NCBI GenBank assembly: GCA_015067305.1
Contig: SVMT01000010.1
Span: 1 to 64,000, forward strand
DNA: 64,000 nucleotides
DNA from: Oscillospiraceae bacterium
Lineage (GTDB): Bacteria; Bacillota; Clostridia; Oscillospirales; UBA644
Direction: 5' to 3'
In this document: positions 49,542 to 58,527 of the stretch, one piece after another
Layout: each line of letters opens with the position of its first letter
Numbering within the stretch: position 1 is the stretch's first letter
Notes under the pieces: model-generated
The model's input: only the letters and a program-made list of their open reading frames with translations
The model's database searches: none
Told to the model about the DNA's origin: nothing
Translations under genes and position numbers: made by a program

Positions 49542-50378
49542 TTATTTCCCTCTCTGTTTCATAAATGCGATCCTACAGGCACGTGCATAAGCTTCTGCGA
49601 TATACTCTTCAATTTTCATATTTCCGTATTTATCGTTTTCGTGTCTGTTTGGCTTGCTTTTCGTGTTGAGTTCAAATGTGAGTATTCCGTCATAACCGCA
49701 TTTATTAAGCCTTTCTGTCGCATCTGACCAATCAATTATGCCGTCAAAAGGGAGGAGATGCAGGTCATCTGTCCAATATGTCTGACCGTCAAATCTGCTG
49801 ATTCCGAGATTATCGTTAAGGTGTGTCGCTATAAGTCTGTCACCGTAGAGCTCCAGAAGATTTTTGCTGTAGTTGTAACACTGTTCATGACCGCTGTCCC
49901 AGCAGAAACCTACATTTTCACAACCTTTGAAATGTTCAAGCAGTGCCGCAAGGTATTCTTCACCTTCAGTATTTTCAAAAGCGATCTTAATGCCTTTTTC
50001 GGCGGCATGCTTTACTATTTTTCCGTAATTCACAAGCCCTGCTTCAGTAGGTCCGTCACTTGGTTCAAACCCTATATATGTGTGCATTACAAGTATAGGA
50101 ACATTTACATTTGCGCAGTCGTCAACACAGCGTAGAAGTTCTTCTACTGCATTATCAGCCTCTACTCCTTCAGTCCAAAGGACTGCGGCGTTTCCGAAAG
50201 GAGCATGTATCGACTGATAAATCATTCCCAATTCATCAGCAAGTAATCTGTATTCGGTTATGTTTTCATCACAATCGGAAAAAAATCCTTCAAATCCGGC
50301 TTTTTTGAAGAGTTTTATCTGTTCTGTAGCGCTTATACCGTAATTTCCAATGCCGAGGCAGAGTTTTGTTTTGTACAT
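49542..50378 (-). CDS. xylose-isomerase-like TIM-barrel sugar isomerase/epimerase
   Basis: The 278-residue protein fits the sugar phosphate isomerase/epimerase (AP endonuclease 2) family. It has barrel strands with metal ligands: IHAPFG, LVMHTYIGF, IAFENTEGEEY (Glu), VGFCWDSGHEQ (Asp, His), ATHLNDNLG (His) and LTFELNT (final Glu). It probably epimerises a ketose or acts on an inositol- or hexulose-type compound. It lies between the HAM1-like gene and an esterase gene in the fucosidase-headed cluster, consistent with sugar breakdown. Confidence 0.86.
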   Translation of the reverse strand: MYKTKLCLGIGNYGISATEQIKLFKKAGFEGFFSDCDENITEYRLLADELGMIYQSIHAPFGNAAVLWTEGVEADNAVEELLRCVDDCANVNVPILVMHTYIGFEPSDGPTEAGLVNYGKIVKHAAEKGIKIAFENTEGEEYLAALLEHFKGCENVGFCWDSGHEQCYNYSKNLLELYGDRLIATHLNDNLGISRFDGQTYWTDDLHLLPFDGIIDWSDATERLNKCGYDGILTFELNTKSKPNRHENDKYGNMKIEEYIAEAYARACRIAFMKQRGK

Positions 50379-50392
50379 TTTGTTTTCCTCCG

Positions 50393-51019
50393 TTAAAAAC
50401 CAAAAGATCTTGATAGGAATTTCTCCAGGTCTTCTCTGTATTTTTCAACGATTATATTTTCATTGTCTTCGTAATATTTGTTTTCTTTGTCGGTGAAAAG
50501 TTTCCCTGTTTTCTTGCTGATACTCATGGAATCCAAAGGCCATCCGGGAGTCCAATCGTTATTTGATTTGTCTGTCATGAAAAACGACATTGTTTTGGCG
50601 TGTACTTCATCCATATAGCTGAATATTTCACCATTGTTGAAAACGGCAAAACCGTCAAGATAATATGCGGAAACTTTTCCTCCGAGAGATCTTATAAGAC
50701 CTGAATAATACTCGATCATTTCGTTATCATCAAGTCTTTTTCCACAAGGAGTTCTTACATTAAGTCCCGGTTGCCTTGGGTCATTAAACGGAAGTTCCTC
50801 GAAATATAATCCTGAATCATTACATATGACTTTATCAAAAAAACTTCCGTAAAATTTTGCTTTGATAATTGCATTTTCTTTCGGGTCTTGACCTTTTTCT
50901 TCAGGTTCTTCCGTTATATTCAGATCTTTTAATGTGAAGAACTCACAGTTATGTCCGCTTAAAAGTTCTTTGAATCTGTTTACTTTTGATTCATTTGTTG
51001 TTCCGATAAGTATTTTCAT
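50393..51019 (-). CDS. HAM1/RdgB-like nucleoside-triphosphatase family protein (divergent)
   Basis: The 208-residue protein has Ham1 landmarks in order: TTNESKVNRFKELL near residue 8, EKGQDPKENAIIKAKF near 41-56, NDSGLYFEELP near 66-76 and a degenerate PGLNVR segment in place of PGVYSAR. The C-terminal SHR motif is absent. True family members hydrolyse dITP, XTP and related nucleotides; this one may act on another nucleotide or a sugar-nucleotide. It is only 1 bp from the preceding gene. Confidence 0.7.
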   Translation of the reverse strand: MKILIGTTNESKVNRFKELLSGHNCEFFTLKDLNITEEPEEKGQDPKENAIIKAKFYGSFFDKVICNDSGLYFEELPFNDPRQPGLNVRTPCGKRLDDNEMIEYYSGLIRSLGGKVSAYYLDGFAVFNNGEIFSYMDEVHAKTMSFFMTDKSNNDWTPGWPLDSMSISKKTGKLFTDKENKYYEDNENIIVEKYREDLEKFLSRSFGF

Positions 51020-51020
51020 T

Positions 51021-52187
51021 TTAAACTTCTATAAACGCCGCATGGTCGGCACCAAGGCCGTTATGACCATTTGTAATGGACTTCGTTTCTCCGGTTTCCA
51101 TATTCCTGAGGCGTAGTTCTCCTGCTTTTCCAAACTCGCTGTGGGTGTAAAGTAACCATTTACCGTCAGCACTGAGATGTGGTCTGAAATCCCAACAGTC
51201 TGCTTTTGCGGGAGTGAGTTCTTCAGATATTCCTGTTTCGGGGTCAAGGATAGAGAAACCACAGCCACCTTTTCCCATTGATGGGTCGTATATAAGTTCT
51301 TCATGATCCCTCTGTGTTTCGTCGAAATGACAGTCAGGATGTGAACCGGGGAGCATTGGGCTACAGATTATCTTGCTGTCCTTTGTCCAGATAGGGAAGT
51401 TTGAACCACCCATTCTGTAACCATCAAGACCGAATGCGGTTGCGAAAAGGCAAGATGTTCCTTCTGTCAGACGATGGAATCCGCTTCCGTCCGGTTTGCA
51501 GACGACGATGTCGCAAAAATGGTGAGCTTTGTCCTGTTCAGGCAGACAGTCAACAAATGTTAACCATTGTCCGTCGGGAGACCAGGCAGGTCCGAAGAAA
51601 AGATGACCTTTTTCGCTGCATACAAGGTGTCGTGTGCCGTCAAGTTCCATGATGTTTATCGCGTAGTAACCGTATGGATTAAAGTCTTTGTCGTATCCTG
51701 CAAGGTGGTATGCCAGCTTGTCTTTCTGAGGATTCAGGTGAATACTGTATGGGTATGCTTCTGTTTCCCAAAGCTCTTTTGCGTTTTCTCCGTCAAGAGA
51801 TTCTGAGATATCACATACAAATACGCTGTTTTTTACGTTGTCTTCGTATGACGCAACTGTGAAGAAAAGGTTTTCCTTGATGAAAAAATAGTTGCAGGGT
51901 TGAAATTCGGACATGTCCCACTTTGTGAACATCTGTACGAGTTCTCCTGTTTCATTGTCTCTGCGGTAAAATTTTCTGCGGATCTTTCGTGCCATATCGT
52001 CCCTGAGATTGTATTTGAATGCACAAAGATAGTCATATTTTCCGTCGGGAGATTTTGCGTATTTTTCTGTTGGAAGACCGTCAATGTCTGCCTCCGGAAG
52101 AGAAGCTTGAACATCGTCGGCTGAATTTTTATCAAGGTCAAGCTGTAAGTAGCGTTCAAGCCCTTTGTCATAGTAAGAAATTTTCAT
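51021..52187 (-). CDS. TolB/oligogalacturonate-lyase-like beta-propeller protein
   Basis: The 388-residue protein is a WD40/PD40-type propeller: KYAKSPDGKYDYL, PYSIHLNPQKDKLAYH, FGPAWSPDGQWLTFVD, FPIWTKDSKII and FRPHLSADGKWLLYTHS mark successive blades. Four His- and Gln-bearing loops (HHFCDIVV, SHPDCHFDETQRDHEE) recall the metal site of oligogalacturonate lyase. Its place after a fucosidase suggests a role with pectin- or mucin-type oligosaccharides. There is no signal peptide. Confidence 0.68.
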   Translation of the reverse strand: MKISYYDKGLERYLQLDLDKNSADDVQASLPEADIDGLPTEKYAKSPDGKYDYLCAFKYNLRDDMARKIRRKFYRRDNETGELVQMFTKWDMSEFQPCNYFFIKENLFFTVASYEDNVKNSVFVCDISESLDGENAKELWETEAYPYSIHLNPQKDKLAYHLAGYDKDFNPYGYYAINIMELDGTRHLVCSEKGHLFFGPAWSPDGQWLTFVDCLPEQDKAHHFCDIVVCKPDGSGFHRLTEGTSCLFATAFGLDGYRMGGSNFPIWTKDSKIICSPMLPGSHPDCHFDETQRDHEELIYDPSMGKGGCGFSILDPETGISEELTPAKADCWDFRPHLSADGKWLLYTHSEFGKAGELRLRNMETGETKSITNGHNGLGADHAAFIEV

Positions 52188-52239
52188 AAAAAAATCTCCT
52201 TTTAATATTTTATAATTTAAATGTCAACATGAATAATGT

Positions 52240-53457
52240 TTAGCTGAACATTTTTATATATTTCATTTCACCTGAAACATTTTTATTCTTATCAAAAGAA
52301 ATTTCTAATTTGAACGTAAAGATCGGTGGGAACTGACATATTGCTTTATGACCAATGGTCGTTCCTCTGTAAACTGTGATCGGTGCGCCACCGTCAACAT
52401 GTGCTTTGATTTCAAAAGATTCTATTTCGTTTTCACCATCTATTTCTTCAGAGAGGACCACATGGTTTACAAGTCCCCATCCCGCCTGAAGAATAAGTTT
52501 TTTGTCAGAAGCTATTTTCTTTGACGGTATGAAATCGGAGAAATATTCTTTGATTTTTGCGCCAAATTCAAGTAATGCTTTTTTATCTTCTTCGGGGAGC
52601 TTTCCTCGACGGTCAGGACCGATGTTTATGAGTAGATTTGCACCTCTGCCTACAGAATAGTAATAAAGTCCCATAAGCTCGTCAAGAGTTTTTACCGTAT
52701 GTACATCATTTTCGCTGAAGAACCAGTTTGCAAGTCTCATTCTGCAGTCACATTCGCCTGGAAGGAACTTCATTTCTTCAAGGAGATCTTTTTTGTCGGT
52801 GTTGATTGAGAAGTCTATAGCATCTACGCAGAGCTTGTTGGGGTAGTCTGAAACTCCATGTTCGTTGCCGATCCATCTTGTGTCAGGATCCCACATATTG
52901 AAGATCAGTATTTCAGGCTGACATTTTCTGATCTCACCAACGATGCGAACTGTATCGTATTTATGTCCTTCACTTCCGCAGGCGTCAAACCATATGTAAT
53001 CTATCTTTCCGTAGTTAAGGAGAAGTTCTTTTATCTGATTGATGAAATAATCATCGTATTCCTTGCTGTTCATTTTTGCAGAACCGAATTGTGCAGGGGA
53101 GTAGTAGATACCGATTTTAAGGTCATATTTGCGGCAGGCATCAACGAATTCACGGACAACATCGCCTTTACCGTCTTTCCATGGGGTGTTTTTTACCGAA
53201 TATTCTGTATATTCGGATGGCCAATTTGCAAAACCATCGTGGTGCTTGCATACAAGAACCGCATATTTTGCGCCGGCTTCATGGATAGTGCTTATCCATT
53301 CTTCACAGTCTAAGTCTGTAGGATCAAAGCTTTCAAGTTCCATGGGTTTCATGTCCCAATCCTTATGACCTTCATTGAATGTTCTGATTCCGAAGTGGAA
53401 AAATACTCCAAATTCCCAATTTAAAAATTCAAGTTGTTCTTTCTTAATATGTACCAT
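52240..53457 (-). CDS. alpha-L-fucosidase family protein (GH29), second copy
   Basis: The 405-residue protein starts at ATG 53457 after GGAGG. It has GH29 marks: EFGVFFHFGIRTF, AKYAVLVCKHHDGFANWP, LKIGIYYSPAQFG and the nucleophile in IDYIWFDACGSEGH. The late segment NLLINIGPDRRGKLPE is shared by the family. It differs from the first copy in having Phe in FHFG and a Gly/Ser-rich nucleophile loop. It has no signal peptide. It is the head of a gene cluster that reads down to 44886 from the promoter at 53519-53547. Confidence 0.88.
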   Translation of the reverse strand: MVHIKKEQLEFLNWEFGVFFHFGIRTFNEGHKDWDMKPMELESFDPTDLDCEEWISTIHEAGAKYAVLVCKHHDGFANWPSEYTEYSVKNTPWKDGKGDVVREFVDACRKYDLKIGIYYSPAQFGSAKMNSKEYDDYFINQIKELLLNYGKIDYIWFDACGSEGHKYDTVRIVGEIRKCQPEILIFNMWDPDTRWIGNEHGVSDYPNKLCVDAIDFSINTDKKDLLEEMKFLPGECDCRMRLANWFFSENDVHTVKTLDELMGLYYYSVGRGANLLINIGPDRRGKLPEEDKKALLEFGAKIKEYFSDFIPSKKIASDKKLILQAGWGLVNHVVLSEEIDGENEIESFEIKAHVDGGAPITVYRGTTIGHKAICQFPPIFTFKLEISFDKNKNVSGEMKYIKMFS

Positions 53458-53518
53458 GATAATACCTCCGCGGATTATGAATGACCTGAGTTTTGTTTCA
53501 AGCTAAGCTTTTTCTTTT

Positions 53519-53547
53519 ATTTTATCATATTTCCCTTTAAATGTCAA
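53519..53547 (-). promoter_or_regulatory. sigma-A promoter of the second GH29 gene cluster
   Basis: On the minus strand TTGACA (53542-53547), 17 bp, TAAAAT (53519-53524). Confidence 0.75.
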
Positions 53548-53572
53548 TATATTTTAGTCAGTAAATTTATTA

Positions 53573-53606
53573 AATTAAAAAACCGTGAGACTTTTTTCTC
53601 ACGGTT
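53573..53606 (-). terminator. terminator of the serine hydrolase gene
   Basis: Perfect 10-bp arms 53581-53590 and 53597-53606 with a 6-nt loop. On the minus strand a T-rich run follows. It lies 86 bp after the stop at 53693. The stem sequence is almost the same as that at 55056-55082. Confidence 0.8.
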
Positions 53607-53692
53607 ATATGGATTGAAATCTTAGTATTTATAATAATCCCAAATGTGGATTTAGCAATTAAACAAAACTCTTATTTGATTATGTTTTTTGC

Positions 53693-54832
53693 TTATAAAA
53701 GTGCTGCATAAACGATGTTTCGGATACCGTTATGGGTCAGACCCTCATCTGAACCGAAAATATGCTGTGCATAGAAGATCGATATCTCGTTTTCGGGATC
53801 TATGGAACCGTAAGTTCCTGCCGCGCCACCCCAGCCGAATGGAGTAAACCCTGGCTTGAAGTCTGCAATCGGCATTCCGCACAAACCGGGATCTATATAC
53901 ATTCGAACGCCAAGACCGTAGCCCCATCCCATCGGAGTTCCGCCGTATCCGTCACGCAGTTTCCCCGACAGCTGATCCTGTCGCATGAGATTTATTGTTG
54001 CACGGCGTAAGATCGTGTTACCTTTGCAGAGTGCTTCTTGAAATGCGTTGTAATCGTTTACTGATGAGATCAGACCTCCCGTTCCGCTTTCCTTTAGAAA
54101 CGAAGGCAGCAGACAGTTTGGCGCACCGAGACTTTTGTATTCACCCTTTTCGTCGTTGTACTCATATTGTATCGCAAGTTCTTTTGATTCGCAATCTTCC
54201 AGACGAAATGCGGTGTTTTTCATGCCAAGAGGTTCGAATATATTCTTTTTTAAATACTCAGTAAATGACATTCCCGTAATTTTTGCAACGAGTGAGCCGA
54301 GAATTTCATGGGAAAGACCGTAATTGTATTCGGTTCCTGGTTCAAACAGCAATGGAATCTCTGCAAGGTATTGGGGAAGACGTACTAACGGACATACACC
54401 GTTATTTTCTTCAATAATTCGTTTTGTTACTTCTTGGCTTTTTTCTGCTCCTCTTGTGCGAACGCCTGAAGTCATTCGGAAAAGGTCTCGGATTTTGATG
54501 TGATTCTGTGCGGGCTTAATTTCTCCATCGGGAGTTTGGACTGTAAGATCTTTCATTTCCGGGAAGAATCTGTACAGAGGATCGTCGAGAACAAACTCAC
54601 CCTTCTCAAAGAGTTGTAATGCAGCCACACAGGTGATGACTTTTGAGTTTGAATAGATGTTGTAAAGAGTATTTTCTGTGATAGGAATTTTGTTTTCTAT
54701 ATCAGCGTATCCGTATTGGAATCGGTAGATTTCTTTGTGGTGGTGAAAAACAGAGCAGTCAACACCGGGAATATGTCCTTCCTCAACGCGGCGTATCAGA
54801 AAACGGTCAAGATTTGCTTTCATGTCGGTCAT
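53693..54832 (-). CDS. serine hydrolase, class C beta-lactamase fold
   Basis: The 379-residue protein has the S-x-x-K motif SNSK (YSNSKVITC, residues ~61-64), the Y-x-N motif in EYNYGLSHEILG (~170), and the third HxG-like loop WGGAAGTYG near 345. There is no signal peptide, so it is not a secreted penicillinase; it more likely is an esterase, amidase or D-amino-acid peptidase acting inside the cell. AAGGAG precedes ATG 54832. It is a single gene with its own promoter and terminator. Confidence 0.84.
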   Translation of the reverse strand: MTDMKANLDRFLIRRVEEGHIPGVDCSVFHHHKEIYRFQYGYADIENKIPITENTLYNIYSNSKVITCVAALQLFEKGEFVLDDPLYRFFPEMKDLTVQTPDGEIKPAQNHIKIRDLFRMTSGVRTRGAEKSQEVTKRIIEENNGVCPLVRLPQYLAEIPLLFEPGTEYNYGLSHEILGSLVAKITGMSFTEYLKKNIFEPLGMKNTAFRLEDCESKELAIQYEYNDEKGEYKSLGAPNCLLPSFLKESGTGGLISSVNDYNAFQEALCKGNTILRRATINLMRQDQLSGKLRDGYGGTPMGWGYGLGVRMYIDPGLCGMPIADFKPGFTPFGWGGAAGTYGSIDPENEISIFYAQHIFGSDEGLTHNGIRNIVYAALL

Positions 54833-54886
54833 TGGTTTATCTCCTTAATTTTATCCAGTAATTCACTTTGGTGCTTTTATAATATC

Positions 54887-54915
54887 ATTTTACCATAAGT
54901 AGTTAAGGTTTTCAA
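54887..54915 (-). promoter_or_regulatory. probable promoter of the serine hydrolase gene
   Basis: On the minus strand TTGAAA (54910-54915), 17 bp, TAAAAT (54887-54892). Confidence 0.6.
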
Positions 54916-55049
54916 TCATTCACTATGATTGTTTGCAGAAAATTTCAAAACAGCATAAGAAACGCATATTTGTAAATTAAATAACTGATATGTTATCATG
55001 TTCTGCTGTCCTTATGAGGAAATATTTATATCTTATCAATATTCTACGA

Positions 55050-55082
55050 AAAAACAACCGCGAGATTTTCTCTCACGGTTGT
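55050..55082 (-). terminator. terminator after the twin jelly-roll genes
   Basis: Arms 55056-55066 and 55072-55082 pair over 11 bp in the minus-strand RNA, including one U-G pair that would be a C-A mismatch on the other strand. This indicates action on the minus strand. A T-run follows. Confidence 0.78.
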
Positions 55083-55097
55083 GTGTTTGTGTTTTTA

Positions 55098-55727
55098 TCA
55101 GAATTCAGGGTCGTAGGGCTTTGCTGTGTCGATATAAGTAACTCTCTTAACTTTAACGTTCTTGAATTTAATCTTTGTGCAATAAGCCTCAAAGCCAATC
55201 TTGCCGTATTTCATGATGTCGATAGGGTTGGGGTCGTGAACTTCGAGGGCAACTACACCGTCAATAGCGATAAACAAATCGTTACCGATGTTTCCTACAC
55301 ATACATGGTAAACCTGACCGGGTTTGAAGTCGAAAAGTTTTGTCTGAACGAGGAAGTCGTATGTGGGAGATTTTTCAAATCCCACCATACCTTGCCACCA
55401 TCCCTGAATACCTGCAACGTAAGCAACGTCTCTCTCGTTAGTTTCTTCGTTCCAGCTGCCATGGATCATTAAGTCGATGTCTCTTGTTGCGGGGAGAATT
55501 GTTGCTGCATCGAATTCGAGAAGAATGTCACCGAAGTAGTCTTCTTTTGAAATTACCATTCCCGGTGCGTTTTCTCTGTTTTCACCGATAAGCCAACCAT
55601 CTTCGTCTACGTGCCATTTGCCGCCTTTGATTTCAAAGTCTGATGCAAGTGTTTCGGGGGTTAATTCATTGTCGTAAAGAACTTCCATCGTTTCGGGGAA
55701 TATCTGTTTTCTAATAAGCTGAATCAT
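55098..55727 (-). CDS. LamG-like jelly-roll protein, twin 1
   Basis: The 209-residue protein is nearly all beta-strand: LEFDAATILPATRDID, GIQGWWQGMVGFEKSPTYDF, YHVCVGNIGNDLFIAIDGVVAL, KIGFEAYCTKIKFKNVKVK. This matches concanavalin-type or 3-keto-disaccharide-hydrolase-like (DUF1080/DUF1961-type) folds. It is the same length as twin 2 and aligns without gaps by eye. There is no signal peptide. AAGGAG precedes ATG 55727. It may bind or cleave a sugar; the catalytic residues are not known. Confidence 0.6.
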   Translation of the reverse strand: MIQLIRKQIFPETMEVLYDNELTPETLASDFEIKGGKWHVDEDGWLIGENRENAPGMVISKEDYFGDILLEFDAATILPATRDIDLMIHGSWNEETNERDVAYVAGIQGWWQGMVGFEKSPTYDFLVQTKLFDFKPGQVYHVCVGNIGNDLFIAIDGVVALEVHDPNPIDIMKYGKIGFEAYCTKIKFKNVKVKRVTYIDTAKPYDPEF

Positions 55728-55759
55728 GTTGATTTCTCCTTGCATAGAGTTTGTTTCTA

Positions 55760-56389
55760 TTAGAATTCGGGGTCGTAGGGTTTTGCTGTGTCGATATAAG
55801 TAACTCTTTTTACTTTAAGATTCTTGTATTTAACCTTTGTGCAGTATGCCTCAAATCCGATTTTTCCGTATTTCATGATATCAATGGGATCGGGGTCATG
55901 AATTTCAAGAGCTACTACGCCGTTTACAGCAATGAATAAATCATTTGCGATATTTCCGACAGTAATATGATATACCTCACCTGGTTTGAAGTCGAGGAGC
56001 TTTGTGTTGGCAAGGAAGTCATAAGTGGGGGACTTTTCAAATCCTACCATACCTTGCCACCAGCCTTCGAGACCTACCACGTAAGCAACGTCTCTTTTGT
56101 TTGTTTCTTCATTCCAGCTGCCGTGCCACATTACATTGATATCTCTTGTTGCAGGGAGAATTGTTGCTGCATCGAATTCAAGAAGAACGTCTCCGAAGTA
56201 TTCATTCTTGGATATTACCATTGCAGGTGAGTTTTCTCTGTTTTCGCCAACGAGCCAACCTTCTTCGTTTAAGTACCATTTGCCGCCTTTAATTTCAAAG
56301 TCTGCTGCAAGTGTTTCGGGTGTGAATTCCTTGTCGTAAAGAACTTCCATTGTTTCAGGGAAAATGCGTTTTCTAATAAGTTGAATCAT
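55760..56389 (-). CDS. LamG-like jelly-roll protein, twin 2
   Basis: This 209-residue tandem paralogue of 55098-55727 has identical termini (MIQLIRK at the start, YIDTAKPYDPEF at the end) and most of the middle the same. Differences cluster at surface-like positions (for example INVMWHGSWNEE versus IDLMIHGSWNEE). It lies 32 bp upstream of twin 1, and the two are probably co-transcribed. AAGGAG precedes ATG 56389. High similarity in amino acids with many synonymous base changes points to an old duplication kept by selection. Confidence 0.6.
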   Translation of the reverse strand: MIQLIRKRIFPETMEVLYDKEFTPETLAADFEIKGGKWYLNEEGWLVGENRENSPAMVISKNEYFGDVLLEFDAATILPATRDINVMWHGSWNEETNKRDVAYVVGLEGWWQGMVGFEKSPTYDFLANTKLLDFKPGEVYHITVGNIANDLFIAVNGVVALEIHDPDPIDIMKYGKIGFEAYCTKVKYKNLKVKRVTYIDTAKPYDPEF

Positions 56390-56514
56390 TTTTATTGTCT
56401 CCTTGTCTATAAATAAAATTAGTTTTCTTTGGATTTCAAAATCGCGATACATTCGTTTGTAATTGTTTAGGTGGGATATCTACCGTAGAGTTAGAGATAT
56501 TGGAATTTATCGAA

Positions 56515-56952
56515 TTATTCAAGCCATTGAATAAAAGCTGTTTTATCCGAACAGTTATAGCCTGCGTTAGCATAGAAACCCAAGGTCTTATCATCTTTTG
56601 AGCCCGTAAGTAACATCATTTTGTAACAATTATCTTTAATGGCTATTTCCTTTGCGTAATTCAGACATTGTGTCGCATATCCTCTGCCACGATAGTCTTT
56701 ATGCGTAACAACATTTTCTATAAATGCATAAGGTCTAATATTTCTTGTTAAATTAGGGATGATTACACAGACACAAGAAGAAACGATTATATTATCTACT
56801 TCATTTACAATAATGTGATGATTTTTGTCTTGAGTAATAGTATCCCATATATTGTTTAGATGCTCAGTTATATCTGGCAATGCTTTCTCGTGTAAATGCA
56901 AGTACAGTTCTAAAAGTTCATTTAACTCACTGCTATAAATTTCTCTAACCAT
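56515..56952 (-). CDS. GNAT family N-acetyltransferase
   Basis: The 145-residue protein has the acetyl-CoA-binding loop HKDYRGRGYATQCL (Q/R-x-x-G-x-G/A, ~86-99) after the strand AFIENVVTH, and the C-terminal GFYANAGYNCSDKTAF turn of small GNATs. The substrate is unknown. GGTGAT precedes ATG 56952. It is a stand-alone gene. Confidence 0.87.
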   Translation of the reverse strand: MVREIYSSELNELLELYLHLHEKALPDITEHLNNIWDTITQDKNHHIIVNEVDNIIVSSCVCVIIPNLTRNIRPYAFIENVVTHKDYRGRGYATQCLNYAKEIAIKDNCYKMMLLTGSKDDKTLGFYANAGYNCSDKTAFIQWLE

Positions 56953-57062
56953 ATTAATATCACCACAAATTCTTATTTATCTAATTGTCCACCTTATTGG
57001 AATTAATCTAATGATATTTCTTGTGAATTAATAACATATTCTTTTTTGTACATCTTTGCTGT

Positions 57063-58382
57063 TTACTCTACAGTTATAATGCGCGTAAGAATTGTTTTTA
57101 ACTTTTTGTCAGTCTTTCCCGATTGATCAGGATAATAAAAATCGGAATATGCTATTATCGCCTGGTTAGGACTAATCGGTTTTAGATCTACATTGCAACA
57201 AGAGCCTGCCCATTGATGAAAATCCGGTCGCTTGGGAGGGTTGTTCATTAGATGGCTTCTATCGTCAGGCGTCATTATTTCAATCGGGTCTTCCCAGTCT
57301 ATACCGGACGGGTCGCAGGTGGCACGTAGATAAATACCGGGTCTTCCGTATGCTGCCAATGTTACACCGCACTCCAATTTAACTAAGTTTGGCAGAACAC
57401 CGCATGTATCGAATTCCTGTGGCTCTGAAAAAGTCTTTCCACCATCTGTAGAACGTGCGATATACATCGTATTCCACTCTGGACCTCCCATAAACACGCT
57501 TGTTGCCCGAAGAAGTACGATCATAGAACCATCATCCATAATTTCCAAAGCAGTTTCAGTAAATCCGTCACACATATACGCCGTCGGATGTTTTGTGGTA
57601 TTCGGGATATATGGAATATATCCCGAAAGTTCAAAGGAATGTCCGTTATCCGATGATTTATAGAGGACAGACGCACTGAAGATATCAACTCCGCCATTGT
57701 AAGGATTTAAGTGTGAACCTGTATACGATGTGATCCAAATATTTCCTTCTTTATCCGTACGGAATCCTCGACCATAAGGACAGAATGGTGCCATAATCAA
57801 GTCCTCATTTTTAATCACGCCTCGTACGGACATATGCGGATGAACGACCTTGACTTTTTCTTCTGTGCTTTGGGAATCTCTTGCTTTTTTTCTGTAGCAG
57901 ACCCATTCTTTCTTTGAATAGGCATCGGGAAGAGTTTCCATATCATAAATATAATTTGCACTTCCAAAAATGTCCCTATACATAAATACCGGGTAAGGCC
58001 AGCTTCCGTCTGCTTCTTTTATGATTGTATCGCTGGGAAGCCTCTGTGTTACAATTCTTGCTTTTTTTATCTCAGAAACTTTGCAGGAAATGCCGGTTCT
58101 CAATGGGAAATGCAGCCTGTCACCATTCGGAAGAATGTGACCTACTTCTGTTTCGTACATATCAGCCTTTCTTTCCCAAGTTAGCCCATTATTTTTTGAA
58201 ATACACCACACGTCTTTATTCCGACCGAATTCTTTCCAGCTGTCATCAGCTACGTGAGTCTTGATTACCAAGGATTTGTCTTCACATATGAAAATCTCGG
58301 GAAATTGTACCTGTCCCCAATAACTGTCCTCATAAGCAGGACCTTGAAAGACAACGCTTTCTTTGCTGATACTTATTTTCAT
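57063..58382 (-). CDS. sialidase-fold (BNR/Asp-box) six-bladed propeller protein
   Basis: The 439-residue protein has three Asp-box-like turns: SKNNGLTW (~62), SSDNGHSF (~247) and STDGGKTF (~316), with neighbouring blades. Acidic and Arg residues in the propeller (RGFRTDKEG, YGRPGIYLRAT) could hold a carboxylate, but the full Arg triad of exo-sialidases was not confirmed. There is no signal peptide. ATG 58382 follows AAAGGAG. It may be an intracellular sialidase or another glycosidase/lyase with the same fold. Confidence 0.72.
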   Translation of the reverse strand: MKISISKESVVFQGPAYEDSYWGQVQFPEIFICEDKSLVIKTHVADDSWKEFGRNKDVWCISKNNGLTWERKADMYETEVGHILPNGDRLHFPLRTGISCKVSEIKKARIVTQRLPSDTIIKEADGSWPYPVFMYRDIFGSANYIYDMETLPDAYSKKEWVCYRKKARDSQSTEEKVKVVHPHMSVRGVIKNEDLIMAPFCPYGRGFRTDKEGNIWITSYTGSHLNPYNGGVDIFSASVLYKSSDNGHSFELSGYIPYIPNTTKHPTAYMCDGFTETALEIMDDGSMIVLLRATSVFMGGPEWNTMYIARSTDGGKTFSEPQEFDTCGVLPNLVKLECGVTLAAYGRPGIYLRATCDPSGIDWEDPIEIMTPDDRSHLMNNPPKRPDFHQWAGSCCNVDLKPISPNQAIIAYSDFYYPDQSGKTDKKLKTILTRIITVE

Positions 58383-58527
58383 TAAAAATTCTCCTTTGGG
58401 TATTATGCCACAACCTTGATGTCCCATTGAAATTCGCATTGGTTCCTACGGCACGGTTTATGAACGTTATGATTGGTTTCGTCACCTATCGCTTTGTAAT
58501 TCATTACGGTGAATTCTTATTTATAGG

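Noticed and set aside
53693-54832. A secreted beta-lactamase resistance gene.
   Set aside because: No signal peptide and only the general serine-hydrolase motifs; an intracellular esterase or peptidase is more likely.
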